Positions 35,831-46,725 of a DNA stretch of 64,000 bases are shown piece by piece (within the stretch, counting starts at the first letter, position 1; the number at the start of each line of letters is the position of its first letter). A model generated the notes under the pieces. That model saw only the letters and a list, made by a program, of their open reading frames with translations. It did no database searches and was not told the DNA's origin. Source of the DNA: Prosthecobacter algae. Lineage in GTDB: Bacteria > Verrucomicrobiota > Verrucomicrobiia > Verrucomicrobiales > Verrucomicrobiaceae. The stretch spans positions 310,001 through 374,000 of the forward strand of contig NZ_BAABIA010000003.1 in NCBI RefSeq assembly GCF_039542385.1, read 5' to 3'. Both the position numbers and the translations under genes were made by a program.

Positions 35831-38800
35831 ATGAAAAATCCCTTTTCAGCCCTTTTCCCCACTGCCGCCTTCCTCTGGGTAGCCACCCTGTCCGGGATGG
35901 CCCAGAGTTCTGAGGCGGAGGTGATTGACATAAACACCCAGCCTCCAGCGACCAACACCTCGCGAAAAACGATGGTGAAGGTCAACACGGGATCGGGCGA
36001 AATTCTGCTGATCGGCATCGATGATCCCCTGAGCGGATCCGAACTTTGGCGCAGTGACGGCACCGCACTGGGCACCCGCCAAGTCCGTGACATCCTCCCG
36101 GGAACGGCTGGTTCTGAGCCGCGCGACCTGACCGCCGTTGGCAACCGGGTCTTTTTCACAGCCCAGGAGGCTGACAACAAAACCGGCCTCTGGGTGACCA
36201 ATGGTGAATTTGCCGGGACCACGCGCCTGAAGCTGTTTGATAGCTCTGGGCAGCCCGGCATTCGCCGTGTGGATCGTCTCAATGCTTTCAATGGGCGACT
36301 GATCTTCCGCGGTTATGACACCACGGGAAGTGAAATCTGGATGTCCGACGGCACGGCGGAGGGCACCGTCCGGAATCTCGACATCACCGGTTCACCACTG
36401 AATTCGGATGTGGATCATTTTTTCAATGCCAACAATAGCACGCTCTATTTCACCGCCAACAACGGCTCCTTGGGTCGTGAGTTGTGGAAAATGAACAGTG
36501 CTTTCCAGACCTCCATCTACCAGGATATCCAGATCGGCATCGAGTCCTCCTTCCCGGCTGACAGCACGCCGATTGATCAAAACACTCCAGGGTTTCAGGC
36601 AGAAATCACTTCGATCACCAGTCCGCAAACCGGCACCTTTCTCTACTTTGTGGGAGATGGGCCTGAAGGCATCGAGCTTCGCCGAACGGATGGATCTGCC
36701 ACCATTAACGGCACAAAAGTGGTCCGGGACATTGTGCCAGGCTCAGAAAGCTCAGCCCCCCGGTCACTGAAGGCGATGACCGTGGGAGGAACTGAATTCC
36801 TCTACTTTGCCGCCAACCAGATCAACGTAACGGGCCGCGAACTGTGGAGGACTAACCCAACCACTGAAGTCACCGAAATTGTCCGAGACATTGTGGATGG
36901 CGTCAACAGTTCCGGCGTCAATAATTTGATCGTCCTCGGCAACACGCTCTTTTTTACGGCCAATGAAGGTCAGGGCGTGGAGCTGTGGCGCAGCAACGGC
37001 ATCCCCGGTGCCGCAGGCACCACACGTGTTACCAACATCAATCCGGGCGCTGGCAGCTCGAACCCCACCAACTTTAACATCTTCAGCAGCAAGCTGATGT
37101 TCACCGCCGTCAATGGTGACAACGCCATGGGACTTTACTCTGCTATTGCGACAGGTGCTGAAACCCTGGTGAAGCAGTTTGCCGCAGGCGACACGGCCTC
37201 AAATTTCGTCCAGATCGGCAGCAACCTTTACTTCCTCGTCAATGGCTCCCAACTCTGGGTCACCAATGGCGTGAATGCCGCAGGCACCACCCTCGTGAAG
37301 GACTTCCAGTTAGGCAATGCCGGCTCTTTTGCCACAGGCCTCGCGGCAGACGGCACAGGCATGGTTTACTTTTCAGCCACCGACGGCCTGTCCGGCCAGG
37401 AGCTGTGGAAATCCGATGGCACCCAGGGTGGCACCAGCCTGGTGGCCAATATCCGGCCTGAAGCAGAAACCCCAAATCCGCCGCCACTGGACTCCGCCCC
37501 CACCAGCATCACCCCTTCCGGCGAGCAGATCTTTTTCTCCGCCGATGCAACTGGCAGCAATCGCGAACTTTGGGTCACCGACGGCACAGGTCCTGGAACA
37601 CGGGTTGTCAAAACCATCGGAGATCTGGAGATCAATACCGGCGGAGCCAGCGATCCCACCTTCCTCACCGATATTGAGGGGGTTCTCTACTTCTCCGCCG
37701 TCTCGGCGGGCAATGGCCGGGAACCTTGGCGTACGGATGGCACCCCAGCAGGCACGGTGATGATTGCCAATCTGGTGGACGACACCCTCTCTTCGAACCC
37801 GGAACAGTTCGTGAAATATAAAAACGACGTGTTTTTTGTCTCTCGGGCACAGTTGCAACAAACTCGACTACGCAAGGAATCAGCCCCCTTCAACTTCATT
37901 CAAGATTCTAATTCGAGCACTGACGGTCCTCTCAATGTTAAGGAATTGCTCGTCTTTGGCACCGGAACCAATGAGAGACTTTTCTTCGTGGGTGCAAATA
38001 GCACCAGAGGGACGGAGCTCTGGAAAAGCAATGGCGTCATTGGTGCCGGCGGAGCAACCGAGTGCATCGACATCAACCCAAACAGCGGCAGTTCCACACC
38101 AGAGTATCTGACGGTAGTCGGCACTTCCCTGTTTTTCGTCGCCACCGATGGCAGCATCTCCAACACAGGCCGCGAGCTTTGGCGCACTACGGGCAGCCTG
38201 GCTACGACCAAGATCGTCAAGGACATCTTTGTCGGCACTGAAAGCTCGGATCCGGAAAATCTCATCGAATCTGGCGGCAAACTGTTCTTCACCGCCAATA
38301 CCGCCGCCAATGGCCGGGAACTGTGGGTGAGCAACGGTACAGCCGCCGGGACCCTGTTGCTGAAGGACATCGTCCCTGGCCCAGGCAGCCCCGAGATCAC
38401 GAACATGCGCAATGTGGATGGCATCCTGGTTTTCTCCGCAAACAATGGCACGGATGGCCGCGAAGTCTGGATCTCCGACGGCACCGCCCTGGGCACCCGA
38501 ATGCTGCAGGACCTAGCCCCTCAATCGGCCTCCTCAAACCCGGGTGAGTTCACCGCCCTGGATGGCCGCGTTCTGTTCACCGGCTCCACGCCTGAAGCAG
38601 GCAATGAACTGTTGCTTTCCTTTGTTGGTTCCAACCTGGAAGTCGAACTTCAGCCCGCCAACAGTGCCGTCGCTTCTGGTAGCACGGTCACCTTCCCAGC
38701 CGTTAACTTCAAGCTGAACACAACGCTGACCTTCACCCTGAAGAATACCGGGGTTAACGGCTTGAATACCATCAAGCCGGTCATCACGGGGGTCAATGCC

Positions 38801-41011
38801 TCTGAATTCACCCTGGTGGCACCCAAGGCAGCCATCTCTGTGGCAGCCAATGCCAGCACGACGATGGCTGTGCGTTTTACCCCCAAAGAAGGTGGCATTC
38901 GCCGGGCCACGCTGTCCATCTCCAGCAATGACAATGAACCGAAGCCTTACGTCATCCAGCTTGAAGGCACCGGTAACAAGGACCCTGAAATCACTCTTCA
39001 GCCCCTGCCCCTCATGCTGAATGTGGGCGAGCCTGCCAGCTTTGAATCCAACGCTATCGGCACCGCCCCACTGGCCCTCCAGTGGAGGCGAGGATCTGCC
39101 AGCGTGGCCGGGGCCACCAGCACCATGCTGAACATCAGCGCCGTCACCCTGAAGGATGCAGGTGCCTACTCTCTCTTCGTCAAGGGTAGCCCTCTAACCG
39201 CCATCAGCAACCCGGCTGAACTGGGAGTGGTGGAAGACTACGTCGTCCCGCCGACTCTCGTCGCTGGCATCGGCAAGGTCGCCACCCTGAAGGTCAATGC
39301 CGCAGGTAACCAGCTCACCTATCAGTGGATGCGCCAGCGGTTAGGAGAACCCACCCCGACGGATCTCGTCAATGACGACCGCTTCAGCGGAGCCACCACC
39401 AAGACCCTGATCATCAAGGGCCTGCTCACCTCCGACACAGCAGAATACTCCTGCCGCGTCTCCAATCCCGCGGGCAGCAAGATCGGCGGCACGACGCAAC
39501 TCAATGTCTTCGGGGAGCCCCCGGATGTTCTCACCACGCAGAACATGCCAAACGGTGTGGTGGGAGGAGATTATTATCACCAGATCAAGATTGACCCAGA
39601 CCCAATCAAATCCGCCCTGACTTACTCGGCCACGGGTCTGCCTCCAGGCCTCAAGGTGAATGTCAAGACAGGAGAAATTACGGGCCGCCCCACCAAGGAT
39701 GGCAACTACAGCCCCATCCTCACGGCCAAAAATACAGTCGGTGGCGACAACTACACCGTCGTTCCCGCCATCAATATCGAGCTCTTTCCCGCAGGAGTCG
39801 AAGGCATCTACTCCGGCACAGTGGAGCACAACGGTGAAATCAACGGACACCTCGGGGGTCGCCTGGATCTCACGGTCACCAAGACGGGTAGCTTCAGCGG
39901 TAGCCTGACTCTAGGCGGTAGCAAGTTGCCGATCAAAGGCATCATGAACGTCTATCGCGCAGAAACCAACACGCGGCCAGAGTTCCAACTCCTCGTAAAA
40001 CGCACAGGCAAGCCAGTGCCGGATCCCGTGACTTTGCAGGTGGAGCTCAATCCCGTGACAGGTCTACTCACCAGCAATAGCAAGGTGACCGTTCAGGGTG
40101 AAACGGCTCTCATCACTGGAGCTCGCCGGGTGGATGCACTCGCTGCCGCTCAATACGTGGGTTATTACACCTTTGGGATGGAACTCGGGGACCTGGGCCA
40201 GGTGGGTGAAGCCTCCGCTGCCACCATTCCCCAAGGGTGGAGCTTTGGCTCTTTCACAGTGGCTAAAGATGGTCGGCTTACCTTTGCAGGCCGCACGGCG
40301 GATGGGGATAGAATCATCGGGGCTTCCTTTGTGGGAGTGGACAGCAAAATCGTTGTCTTCCAGACCATGTACACCCCGCTGAAGGGCTCCCTCCTCGGCA
40401 GCTTGACAGTGGACTCCGTGAACACGGCAGACCTCACTGATAACACCCTCACGGGTGATGTGGAATGGGTGCGCCCGGCGGATCCGAAGTCCAAGACCCG
40501 CACCTATGTCGCAGGCTTTGGCATGACCGGCACACCCGTGACAGATCCTGTGGCCCTGGAAGCCACGGGCTCCATTTATGTGAAACCGGTGGGTACCGCC
40601 CTCACCCTCGACCTGCCTGCCCCGATGACGTTGGATCTTGAGTTCCGATATGGAGGTCTCCTCACCGCGGATGCCATGGCACGGCTGGATTCCAGCGTCA
40701 TCTTGGCAGCTAGCCACAAGATCACTCAGCCAACTCCAGCAACCTCCGGACAAACTAGGTTGGCCTCCATCGCGGGTGCCACGGGCCTCTTCACCGGCAG
40801 CTTTGCCCTCACCGATGCGGACCTTCGTCCTAACTTCACCAAACCCCTCATCCGCAGGGTCACCTTTCAGGGCATCATGGTGAAAGACCATCTGGGTGAC
40901 AAATTCGGAGCCGGGTTCTTCCTGCTGCCGGAGCAGCCAGAAGGTAGCGAAACCCCCACCACAGTGCCCATCCTGAGCGGTGAGATCGAGCTGACGCCCA
41001 ACCTTCCATAA
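35831..41011 (+). CDS. Giant secreted ELW-repeat/Ig-like surface protein
   Basis: 1726 residues, signal peptide ending SGMAQ. Residues ~50-930 carry about 15 repeats of ~55-60 residues around the core ELWxSDGTxxGTxxVxDI (e.g. ELWRSDGTALGT, ELWVTDGTGPGT), the ELWxxDGTxxGT family. Then a choice-of-anchor-D-like module (~935-1050), two Ig-like modules (~1050-1235), a putative-Ig module with LPPGLKVNVKTGEITGRPT (~1240-1310), and a ~410-residue C-terminal beta-rich part of unknown type ending near GAGFFLLPEQ. No PEP-CTERM or T9SS sorting tag seen. Likely cell-surface adhesion or matrix protein; single gene with own terminator. Confidence 0.87.
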   Translation: MKNPFSALFPTAAFLWVATLSGMAQSSEAEVIDINTQPPATNTSRKTMVKVNTGSGEILLIGIDDPLSGSELWRSDGTALGTRQVRDILPGTAGSEPRDLTAVGNRVFFTAQEADNKTGLWVTNGEFAGTTRLKLFDSSGQPGIRRVDRLNAFNGRLIFRGYDTTGSEIWMSDGTAEGTVRNLDITGSPLNSDVDHFFNANNSTLYFTANNGSLGRELWKMNSAFQTSIYQDIQIGIESSFPADSTPIDQNTPGFQAEITSITSPQTGTFLYFVGDGPEGIELRRTDGSATINGTKVVRDIVPGSESSAPRSLKAMTVGGTEFLYFAANQINVTGRELWRTNPTTEVTEIVRDIVDGVNSSGVNNLIVLGNTLFFTANEGQGVELWRSNGIPGAAGTTRVTNINPGAGSSNPTNFNIFSSKLMFTAVNGDNAMGLYSAIATGAETLVKQFAAGDTASNFVQIGSNLYFLVNGSQLWVTNGVNAAGTTLVKDFQLGNAGSFATGLAADGTGMVYFSATDGLSGQELWKSDGTQGGTSLVANIRPEAETPNPPPLDSAPTSITPSGEQIFFSADATGSNRELWVTDGTGPGTRVVKTIGDLEINTGGASDPTFLTDIEGVLYFSAVSAGNGREPWRTDGTPAGTVMIANLVDDTLSSNPEQFVKYKNDVFFVSRAQLQQTRLRKESAPFNFIQDSNSSTDGPLNVKELLVFGTGTNERLFFVGANSTRGTELWKSNGVIGAGGATECIDINPNSGSSTPEYLTVVGTSLFFVATDGSISNTGRELWRTTGSLATTKIVKDIFVGTESSDPENLIESGGKLFFTANTAANGRELWVSNGTAAGTLLLKDIVPGPGSPEITNMRNVDGILVFSANNGTDGREVWISDGTALGTRMLQDLAPQSASSNPGEFTALDGRVLFTGSTPEAGNELLLSFVGSNLEVELQPANSAVASGSTVTFPAVNFKLNTTLTFTLKNTGVNGLNTIKPVITGVNASEFTLVAPKAAISVAANASTTMAVRFTPKEGGIRRATLSISSNDNEPKPYVIQLEGTGNKDPEITLQPLPLMLNVGEPASFESNAIGTAPLALQWRRGSASVAGATSTMLNISAVTLKDAGAYSLFVKGSPLTAISNPAELGVVEDYVVPPTLVAGIGKVATLKVNAAGNQLTYQWMRQRLGEPTPTDLVNDDRFSGATTKTLIIKGLLTSDTAEYSCRVSNPAGSKIGGTTQLNVFGEPPDVLTTQNMPNGVVGGDYYHQIKIDPDPIKSALTYSATGLPPGLKVNVKTGEITGRPTKDGNYSPILTAKNTVGGDNYTVVPAINIELFPAGVEGIYSGTVEHNGEINGHLGGRLDLTVTKTGSFSGSLTLGGSKLPIKGIMNVYRAETNTRPEFQLLVKRTGKPVPDPVTLQVELNPVTGLLTSNSKVTVQGETALITGARRVDALAAAQYVGYYTFGMELGDLGQVGEASAATIPQGWSFGSFTVAKDGRLTFAGRTADGDRIIGASFVGVDSKIVVFQTMYTPLKGSLLGSLTVDSVNTADLTDNTLTGDVEWVRPADPKSKTRTYVAGFGMTGTPVTDPVALEATGSIYVKPVGTALTLDLPAPMTLDLEFRYGGLLTADAMARLDSSVILAASHKITQPTPATSGQTRLASIAGATGLFTGSFALTDADLRPNFTKPLIRRVTFQGIMVKDHLGDKFGAGFFLLPEQPEGSETPTTVPILSGEIELTPNLP

Positions 41012-41030
41012 TCGAGCAACCATCAATCAA

Positions 41031-41070
41031 ACAGGCGTGAGGGTTTCCCCTTCACGCCTGTTTTGTTTTT
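41031..41070 (+). terminator. Rho-independent terminator after the giant surface protein
   Basis: CAGGCGTGA, GGGTTTCCCC with a TTTC loop, TCACGCCTG, then TTTTGTTTTT; ~9-bp outer and 3-bp inner stem. Confidence 0.88.
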
Positions 41071-41091
41071 CGAGTCTTCAGGAGAAGCCGC

Positions 41092-42555
41092 TTAATCCAG
41101 CAGTTTCTTGCGCACGATATCCGTGACAATCTTCGGGTTTGCCTTGCCCTGGCTGGCCTTCATGGCCTGGCCGGTGAACCAGTTCATGGCCTTTTCATTG
41201 CCCCCCTTCACCTCGGCGACCTTGTCCGGATTCGCGGCCAGGATCTGCTCCACAATCGCCTCTAGGGCCCCCGTATCACTCACCTGCTCAAAGCCCTTGG
41301 CCTTGATGATGGGTGCCGCACTCTGACCAGTGGTAAACATCTCGGCAAAGACTTCCTTCGCCTGATTGTTGCTGATCTTGCCAGACTCCACCACAGCCAC
41401 GAGCTCATTCAATGCTTCAGGTTTGACCGGGCAGGAGGCAATGCCTTCTTCGCTGTCTTTCATCAGACCCAGCAGGTCATTGATCACCCAGTTCGCCACC
41501 TTTTTCGCGGGCACTTTGGGATCGGCAGAAACGGCCGCTTCATAGTAACTGGCCAGGGCCTTGTCACTGGCCAGCACTCCAGCATCATAGGCACTGCAAC
41601 CGTAGTCGGATTCAAACCGCGCACGCTTTTCATGCGGCAATTCTGGAACCTGCGGGCGCACTCGATCGACGATGCTTTCCGTGCGCAGCGGGATCAGATC
41701 TGGATCAGGGAAGTAACGGTAATCGTGAGCATCTTCCTTGCCCCGCATGAAGATCGTTTCACCACGATCATCGTCCCAGCGCCAGGTGCTTTGCTCCAGC
41801 TTCCCGCCACTGTCTAACACGCCGATCTGGCGATCCACCTCATACTTGATGGCGCGGCGCACCGCCGACATGGAGTTGATGTTTTTGAGTTCGATTTTCG
41901 TGCCTAAATCCTTCTGGCCTTCAGGACGAATGCTGATGTTCACATCGCAGCGCATGTTGCCTTTTTCCATGTCGGCATCGCTGACGCCCCCATAGATCAA
42001 GATCTGCCGCAGACTGGTGATGCAAGCAAAGGCCTCCTCCGCACTGTCAATGTCTGGCTCCGTCACGATCTCCATCAGCGGCGTGCCGGCACGGTTAAAG
42101 TCAATGGTGGTGAACTTATCATGGTGGGTACTTTTGCCCACATCTTCTTCCAAATGGATGCGTGTCAGCTTCACGGACTTGCCCGGATTGACGATGCTCT
42201 TTTGCGCATCTTTCGGGTAGGCCAGATCATACAGCGGGATTCCGCCGCCCAGACACAGAGGCAGATCATTCTGCGTGATCTGGTAGTTTTTTGGCATGTC
42301 CGGGTAGAAGTAGTTTTTGCGATCCCACTTCACCACGGGCGGCGTGCTGCAGCCCAGCATCATGCCTGTGAGGATGGTCTTTTCGATGGCGGCTTCATTC
42401 AGCACGGGCAGTGCCCCTGGCAGCCCCAAACAGGTGGGGCAGGTATTCGTATTCGGCTCTTCACCCACCATGACCGGGCAGGCGCAGAACATCTTGCTCT
42501 GCGTGGTCAATTGCGCGTGAACTTCAAGGCCGATGGTGACTGTGTACTTGGGCAT
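41092..42555 (-). CDS. gatB: Asp/Glu-tRNA amidotransferase subunit B
   Basis: 487 residues from the ATG at 42555 ([16 protein letters not shown]); an ATG five codons upstream is possible. Kinase/transamidase subunit that converts misacylated Glu-tRNA(Gln) or Asp-tRNA(Asn). FCACP...[36 protein letters not shown] and [17 protein letters not shown] are family blocks; C-terminal YqeY-like helices are present. gatA and gatC are not adjacent. Confidence 0.97.
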   Translation of the reverse strand: MPKYTVTIGLEVHAQLTTQSKMFCACPVMVGEEPNTNTCPTCLGLPGALPVLNEAAIEKTILTGMMLGCSTPPVVKWDRKNYFYPDMPKNYQITQNDLPLCLGGGIPLYDLAYPKDAQKSIVNPGKSVKLTRIHLEEDVGKSTHHDKFTTIDFNRAGTPLMEIVTEPDIDSAEEAFACITSLRQILIYGGVSDADMEKGNMRCDVNISIRPEGQKDLGTKIELKNINSMSAVRRAIKYEVDRQIGVLDSGGKLEQSTWRWDDDRGETIFMRGKEDAHDYRYFPDPDLIPLRTESIVDRVRPQVPELPHEKRARFESDYGCSAYDAGVLASDKALASYYEAAVSADPKVPAKKVANWVINDLLGLMKDSEEGIASCPVKPEALNELVAVVESGKISNNQAKEVFAEMFTTGQSAAPIIKAKGFEQVSDTGALEAIVEQILAANPDKVAEVKGGNEKAMNWFTGQAMKASQGKANPKIVTDIVRKKLLD

Positions 42556-42734
42556 GGGAGGGCATGACATTGGAATCCCTTTCCCCTGCTGGCAAGTGGG
42601 GCTTCGGCATGAGCGCTGGAGATTTTCAGGGGAAACGCGGTAAAACAAGGCTGCTAAATGTTAACATAACACATTCTTCCCTTCATCCTTCACAGGATTG
42701 TCCGCCATGGCCGCGTTTATGCCTCACCAACCCA

Positions 42735-43904
42735 ATGAAAACGCTGCCACTTCTCCTCACCACCCTTTTTGCCTGGGGTCTTCACTCCCAGGCTGCCGAT
42801 TGGTCCCAGCAAGCCCTTGAAGATGCCAAGCAGGATCGCACCAGCATCCCATATGACGGAGTCACGCCTAACAAAATGGTCTGTGACACCACCCTGCGCC
42901 TGCTGCCCGATGGCACCTGGGGTCTGATGATCCTGGCTGGAGGAGACTTTGAGCCGTCTCCTGAAAACTACACTGGCATCACCTTCAGCAAGGACGAAGG
43001 CCGCACGTGGTCCCCCTTGCAGCCAGTGGACACAGGCCTGCCGCGCTCGGGAGAAACCATTGGGCAGTGCATCACTGAATTGATGGTCCGCGAGGACCGC
43101 TGCACGGCTTTCCTTTCCACCCATTCGCAGACGTGGGGCCGCCACTGGAAGTCCTGGATGATGCACAGTGACGACAGTTGCAAAACGTGGTCGAAGCCGA
43201 AGCCGGTTCCTGGCCGTCTGGCCAACTTCACCTTCGTGCGCAATCACATCACCACACGTGATGGCCGCATCCTCATCCCCTTCCAGCATTACGTGGGCCC
43301 CGGTGCAGACGTGCCACCGCCCCCTGCTGAAGAAAAACCCTGGCACAAGGCCCTCACCCACTACGTCAGCAATCCCCGCAACGGTGTCCTCATCAGCAAT
43401 GATGGAGGCAAGACCTACACCGAGCATGGCAATGTGCGCCTGACGACCGATGACCGCTACCATGGCTGGGCCGAGAATAACATCGTGGAGCTTAGCGATG
43501 GTCGCATCGCCATGATCATCCGGGGAGATCGCCTGGGCGGTGTACTTTATTATGCTGAATCCAAGGATGGCGGCAAAACATGGCCCGAGTTTGCCACCAA
43601 GACGGATATTCCGAACCCCGGCAGCAAAGCCACCCTTTATCCCCTGGGCGGCGATGCCGTGGCCATGCTGCACAACCCGAATCCCAAACATCGCAGTCCC
43701 CTTTCTCTCTGGATCAGCTTTGACGGCATGAAGACCTGGCCCTACCAACGCGTGCTCGTGAAAGAATCCAGCGATGGCCCCAAAGGTCGGCTGAACTATC
43801 CGGACGGTTTTGTCAGTGCCGATAAAAAGTGGCTGCACTTCGCCTACGATGACAATCGCCACCGCGCCGTGCATTACAGCGCCAAACTGCCCGCTATCCC
43901 CTAA
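42735..43904 (+). CDS. Secreted sialidase-fold (BNR) protein, first gene of a five-gene operon
   Basis: 389 residues from the ATG at 42735, which begins a signal peptide ([21 protein letters not shown]). Six-bladed propeller with Asp-box-like motifs: [40 protein letters not shown]. Exo-alpha-sialidase-type fold; the catalytic Arg triad cannot be confirmed by eye. It is followed 12 bp later by a BASS transporter. Probable glycan-acid hydrolase that feeds the downstream transporter, kinase and aldolase. Confidence 0.82.
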   Translation: MKTLPLLLTTLFAWGLHSQAADWSQQALEDAKQDRTSIPYDGVTPNKMVCDTTLRLLPDGTWGLMILAGGDFEPSPENYTGITFSKDEGRTWSPLQPVDTGLPRSGETIGQCITELMVREDRCTAFLSTHSQTWGRHWKSWMMHSDDSCKTWSKPKPVPGRLANFTFVRNHITTRDGRILIPFQHYVGPGADVPPPPAEEKPWHKALTHYVSNPRNGVLISNDGGKTYTEHGNVRLTTDDRYHGWAENNIVELSDGRIAMIIRGDRLGGVLYYAESKDGGKTWPEFATKTDIPNPGSKATLYPLGGDAVAMLHNPNPKHRSPLSLWISFDGMKTWPYQRVLVKESSDGPKGRLNYPDGFVSADKKWLHFAYDDNRHRAVHYSAKLPAIP

Positions 43905-43916
43905 CCATCTTTGCGG

Positions 43917-44876
43917 ATGCAAAATCTTCTCAACCGCTTCACCGGCCTGTATCCCCTCTGGCTGCTTGCCTTTGCCGCCTTGGCTTTTGTAAAACCCGAG
44001 AGCCTCTCCTGGTTCTCTGGACAATGGATCACCTGGGCACTGACCACCGTCATGCTGGGCATGGGCTTTACCCTGACTGTGGATGACTTCCGCCGCCTGC
44101 TGAAGATGCCAGGCTGCGTCGCGCTTGGTTTTGCGGCTCAATACACCATCATGCCGTTGGCAGGGTGGGCCGTTGCAAAGGCCATGGAGTTGGAACCTGG
44201 CTTTGCCATCGGCCTCATCCTCGTCGCCAGTTGTCCTGGTGGCACCGCCTCCAACATGATCACCTACCTGGCCCGCGCCAATGTGGCCCTGTCGGTCATT
44301 CTCACCTTAGCCTCCACGCTGTTGGCTTTCATCATGACCCCGCTCTGGTGCAAAACGCTGGCTGGCACCTATGTGGCCGTGGATGCCTGGGGCCTGTGCC
44401 TTTCCACCCTTCAGGCCGTCGTGGTGCCAGTCATCATCGGCGTGCTGTGCAACTGGCGGTTCCCTCAAACAGTTGCCAAAGTGGCCACGCTCGGCCCCGT
44501 TGTCTCCGTGATCGCCATCTGCTTCATCACGGGCGGCATCGTCGCCCAGAGCGCCGATTCCATGGCCGCGAATGCGGGCAAGCTCACCCTGGCTGTAGCC
44601 TTGCTCCACCTCATCGGCTTTGCCCTCGGCCACGGGGTTTCAAAAGTCTTTGGCTACTCCGAGGACGTCGCTCGCACCGTGTCCATCGAGGTCGGCATGC
44701 AAAACGGAGGCATGGCCGCCATGCTGGCGAAAAAGCACTTCACCACCGAACCGCTTTCCGCCGTGCCAGCCGTCTTCAGCGCCCTGATGCAAAACCTCAT
44801 CGGCTCGCTCCTCGCCGCGTGGTGGCGTGCCCGGCCTGTGCCATCCACAGAGGTCTCCGATAAAAATTGCCCATGA
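43917..44876 (+). CDS. BASS-family (bile acid:sodium symporter-like) transporter
   Basis: 319 residues from the ATG at 43917, about nine to ten hydrophobic segments. Characteristic blocks: MLGMGFTLTVDDFRRLL, ASCPGGTASNMITYLARAN, and VSIEVGMQNGGMAAMLA, all typical of BASS proteins that carry organic anions with sodium (bile acids, pyruvate, pantoate). Stop overlaps the next start by 4 bp (ATGA). In this operon the cargo is probably an acidic product of the flanking hydrolases. Confidence 0.92.
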   Translation: MQNLLNRFTGLYPLWLLAFAALAFVKPESLSWFSGQWITWALTTVMLGMGFTLTVDDFRRLLKMPGCVALGFAAQYTIMPLAGWAVAKAMELEPGFAIGLILVASCPGGTASNMITYLARANVALSVILTLASTLLAFIMTPLWCKTLAGTYVAVDAWGLCLSTLQAVVVPVIIGVLCNWRFPQTVAKVATLGPVVSVIAICFITGGIVAQSADSMAANAGKLTLAVALLHLIGFALGHGVSKVFGYSEDVARTVSIEVGMQNGGMAAMLAKKHFTTEPLSAVPAVFSALMQNLIGSLLAAWWRARPVPSTEVSDKNCP

Positions 44877-45943
44877 GCCGCAGCCACATCTACTACTGGA
44901 AATGCGACCGCCCGGCAGCCTTCCACGGCACCGAGATGCAGACCTCAGCGGCTGATCTTCATCCTCAGGTTCTCACCCTCCTCAAAAAGCGAAATCCTGG
45001 CCTAACCATTGATTTAAAAGAGGGCGGCGGACAGGGCAATCACCGCACCTTCATCGCCCACATTGGCGAGCAAGATGTGTTTGTGCGGATTGAAGATGGG
45101 CCGGAGCAGGATGATTACATCAAGACCGAATCCCGCGTGCAAGAAGCGGTGCGGGCCCTGGGCGTTCGCACGCCAAGGATTCTGGGCGTGGATGCCAGCC
45201 GCCGTGACGTACCTTTTGCTTGGCAGCTCATGGAGATGGTGCGTTTTCCAGACCTCAACGATTGGCATAAACGGGGAGAGCTGGACCTGCCCCGCATGGC
45301 TCATGAAATCGGCGCTGCCGTGGCCCGCTGGCAAGACGTTCCGGTGGACGGTTTCGGTCCCTTTCAATCAGGAGGTCAAGGTTTAACAGGCTTTCATGCC
45401 AGTTATGCCGATTACTTTCATCTGCACCTCGACCGCCATCTGGATTTCCTCACCCAGCACCAGTTTCTCACCCAGACCGAGGCCGATGAAATTCGCCAGG
45501 AAATCAAGATCCATGACCCACTGCTCAAGCTGAAGTGCGGCTGTCTAGTCCACAAGGATCTTGCTCTTTGGAACATCCTCGGCAAGAAGGATGAAATCGT
45601 CGCCTTCATTGATTGGGACGACTCCATTTCAGGAGATCCCATGGATGACCTGTCTTTGCTCGGCTGCTTCTATGATGGCCCCGTGATCGCGCAAGCTCTG
45701 GCCGGTTATCAACGACTCAAACCGCTCCCCCAAGAGTATCGTCGGCGCTTCTGGCTGCATCTACTGCGCAACATGATCGTGAAAGCCGTCATTCGTGTGG
45801 GAGCGGGTTACTTTGACCGTAACGACGGCTTTTTCCTCATCGGTTCCGGCAGCACGGGTGCAGACCTACGCCGCCTCACTCAGGCCCGGCTTCAAGCTGC
45901 GCTCCAGGGGCTACGAACCGACGCAGCTCTAGCCACACTTTAG
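44873..45943 (+). CDS. APH-fold phosphotransferase
   Basis: 356 residues from the ATG at 44873 (ATGA overlap with the transporter). Kinase-like catalytic loop LVHKDLALWNIL (His227, Asp229) and metal site FIDWDDSISGDP near residue 247. The N-lobe starts around residue 40 with GGGQGNHRTFIAHI. This is the fold of aminoglycoside and choline/fructosamine kinases; the operon suggests a sugar or sugar-acid kinase rather than a resistance gene. Confidence 0.85.
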   Translation: MSRSHIYYWKCDRPAAFHGTEMQTSAADLHPQVLTLLKKRNPGLTIDLKEGGGQGNHRTFIAHIGEQDVFVRIEDGPEQDDYIKTESRVQEAVRALGVRTPRILGVDASRRDVPFAWQLMEMVRFPDLNDWHKRGELDLPRMAHEIGAAVARWQDVPVDGFGPFQSGGQGLTGFHASYADYFHLHLDRHLDFLTQHQFLTQTEADEIRQEIKIHDPLLKLKCGCLVHKDLALWNILGKKDEIVAFIDWDDSISGDPMDDLSLLGCFYDGPVIAQALAGYQRLKPLPQEYRRRFWLHLLRNMIVKAVIRVGAGYFDRNDGFFLIGSGSTGADLRRLTQARLQAALQGLRTDAALATL

Positions 45944-45963
45944 CAGATCCCTTTTCCTTTCTT

Positions 45964-46686
45964 ATGAGTCCTCCTTCGCCCCCTCACATCGGCACCTGGC
46001 TTTCCATTGGTTCCCCAGTCATTGCAGAGTTGGCCGCTGCCTGCGGTTTTGACTGGGTCTTGCTAGACCTAGAGCATGGCTGCGAATCTGAAGCTGCCAT
46101 TCCTAACCAACTCCGTGCTCTACGCGGCAGCTCCACCCAGGGCATCGTGCGTGTGGGGGCCCCTCATTCAGACCTCATCGCCCGCGTTCTCGACTGGGGC
46201 GCGCACGGCATCATGGTCCCCCATGTCAACACCGCCGCCGAGGCCGAAGCCATCGTGAAAGCTGCGCACTATGCCCCACGGGGTCACCGTGGCTTTTCAC
46301 GCACCGTTCGCACTTACGACTATGGTTTGAATCCGCCAGGAGATGCCCCCCCCAGCCCCATCATCCTAGCGCAGATCGAGACCCTGCAGGGAGTCGAACA
46401 GGCAGCGGCCATCGCAGCCGTGGACGGCATTGACGCCTTATTCGTTGGGCCAGCCGACCTCGGGCATGACATGAAAGTGCGCCAGAGCAAGATCCCATAC
46501 GATGACTGCCTCCACGCCGTGGCCCATGCAGCCAAGCAGTCAGGCAAGGCCAGCGGCATCCTCATTCGCCATGCTCAGGACCTCGATAAAATGCGCACCA
46601 TCGGCTTCACCTGGTTGGCCATTGATTCCGATCTGTCCCTCCTGCGAGCAGGATTCCTAGGCCATATGCAAGCCGCGAAATCCTAA
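45964..46686 (+). CDS. HpcH/HpaI-family 2-oxo-acid aldolase
   Basis: 240 residues. Class II pyruvate aldolase fold: WVLLDLEHG (His/Glu), GAHGIMVPHVN, RGHRGFSRTVR, IILAQIETLQGVEQ (metal-binding Glu), LFVGPADLGHDM. These enzymes split 2-keto-3-deoxy acids to pyruvate plus an aldehyde. 20 bp after the kinase gene, 39 bp before the large hydrolase gene; catabolic end of the pathway. Confidence 0.92.
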   Translation: MSPPSPPHIGTWLSIGSPVIAELAAACGFDWVLLDLEHGCESEAAIPNQLRALRGSSTQGIVRVGAPHSDLIARVLDWGAHGIMVPHVNTAAEAEAIVKAAHYAPRGHRGFSRTVRTYDYGLNPPGDAPPSPIILAQIETLQGVEQAAAIAAVDGIDALFVGPADLGHDMKVRQSKIPYDDCLHAVAHAAKQSGKASGILIRHAQDLDKMRTIGFTWLAIDSDLSLLRAGFLGHMQAAKS

Positions 46687-46725
46687 CCAATTATCCATCA
46701 ACCACACTCTTCCTCCTCATCTCCT

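Noticed and set aside
42717..44141. 474-codon open frame antisense to the sialidase-like and transporter genes
   Set aside because: Covers two well-supported genes on the other strand; no recognisable domain.
44873..45943. Aminoglycoside resistance gene
   Set aside because: APH fold only; catabolic operon context and lack of specific resistance-enzyme features argue for a metabolic kinase.
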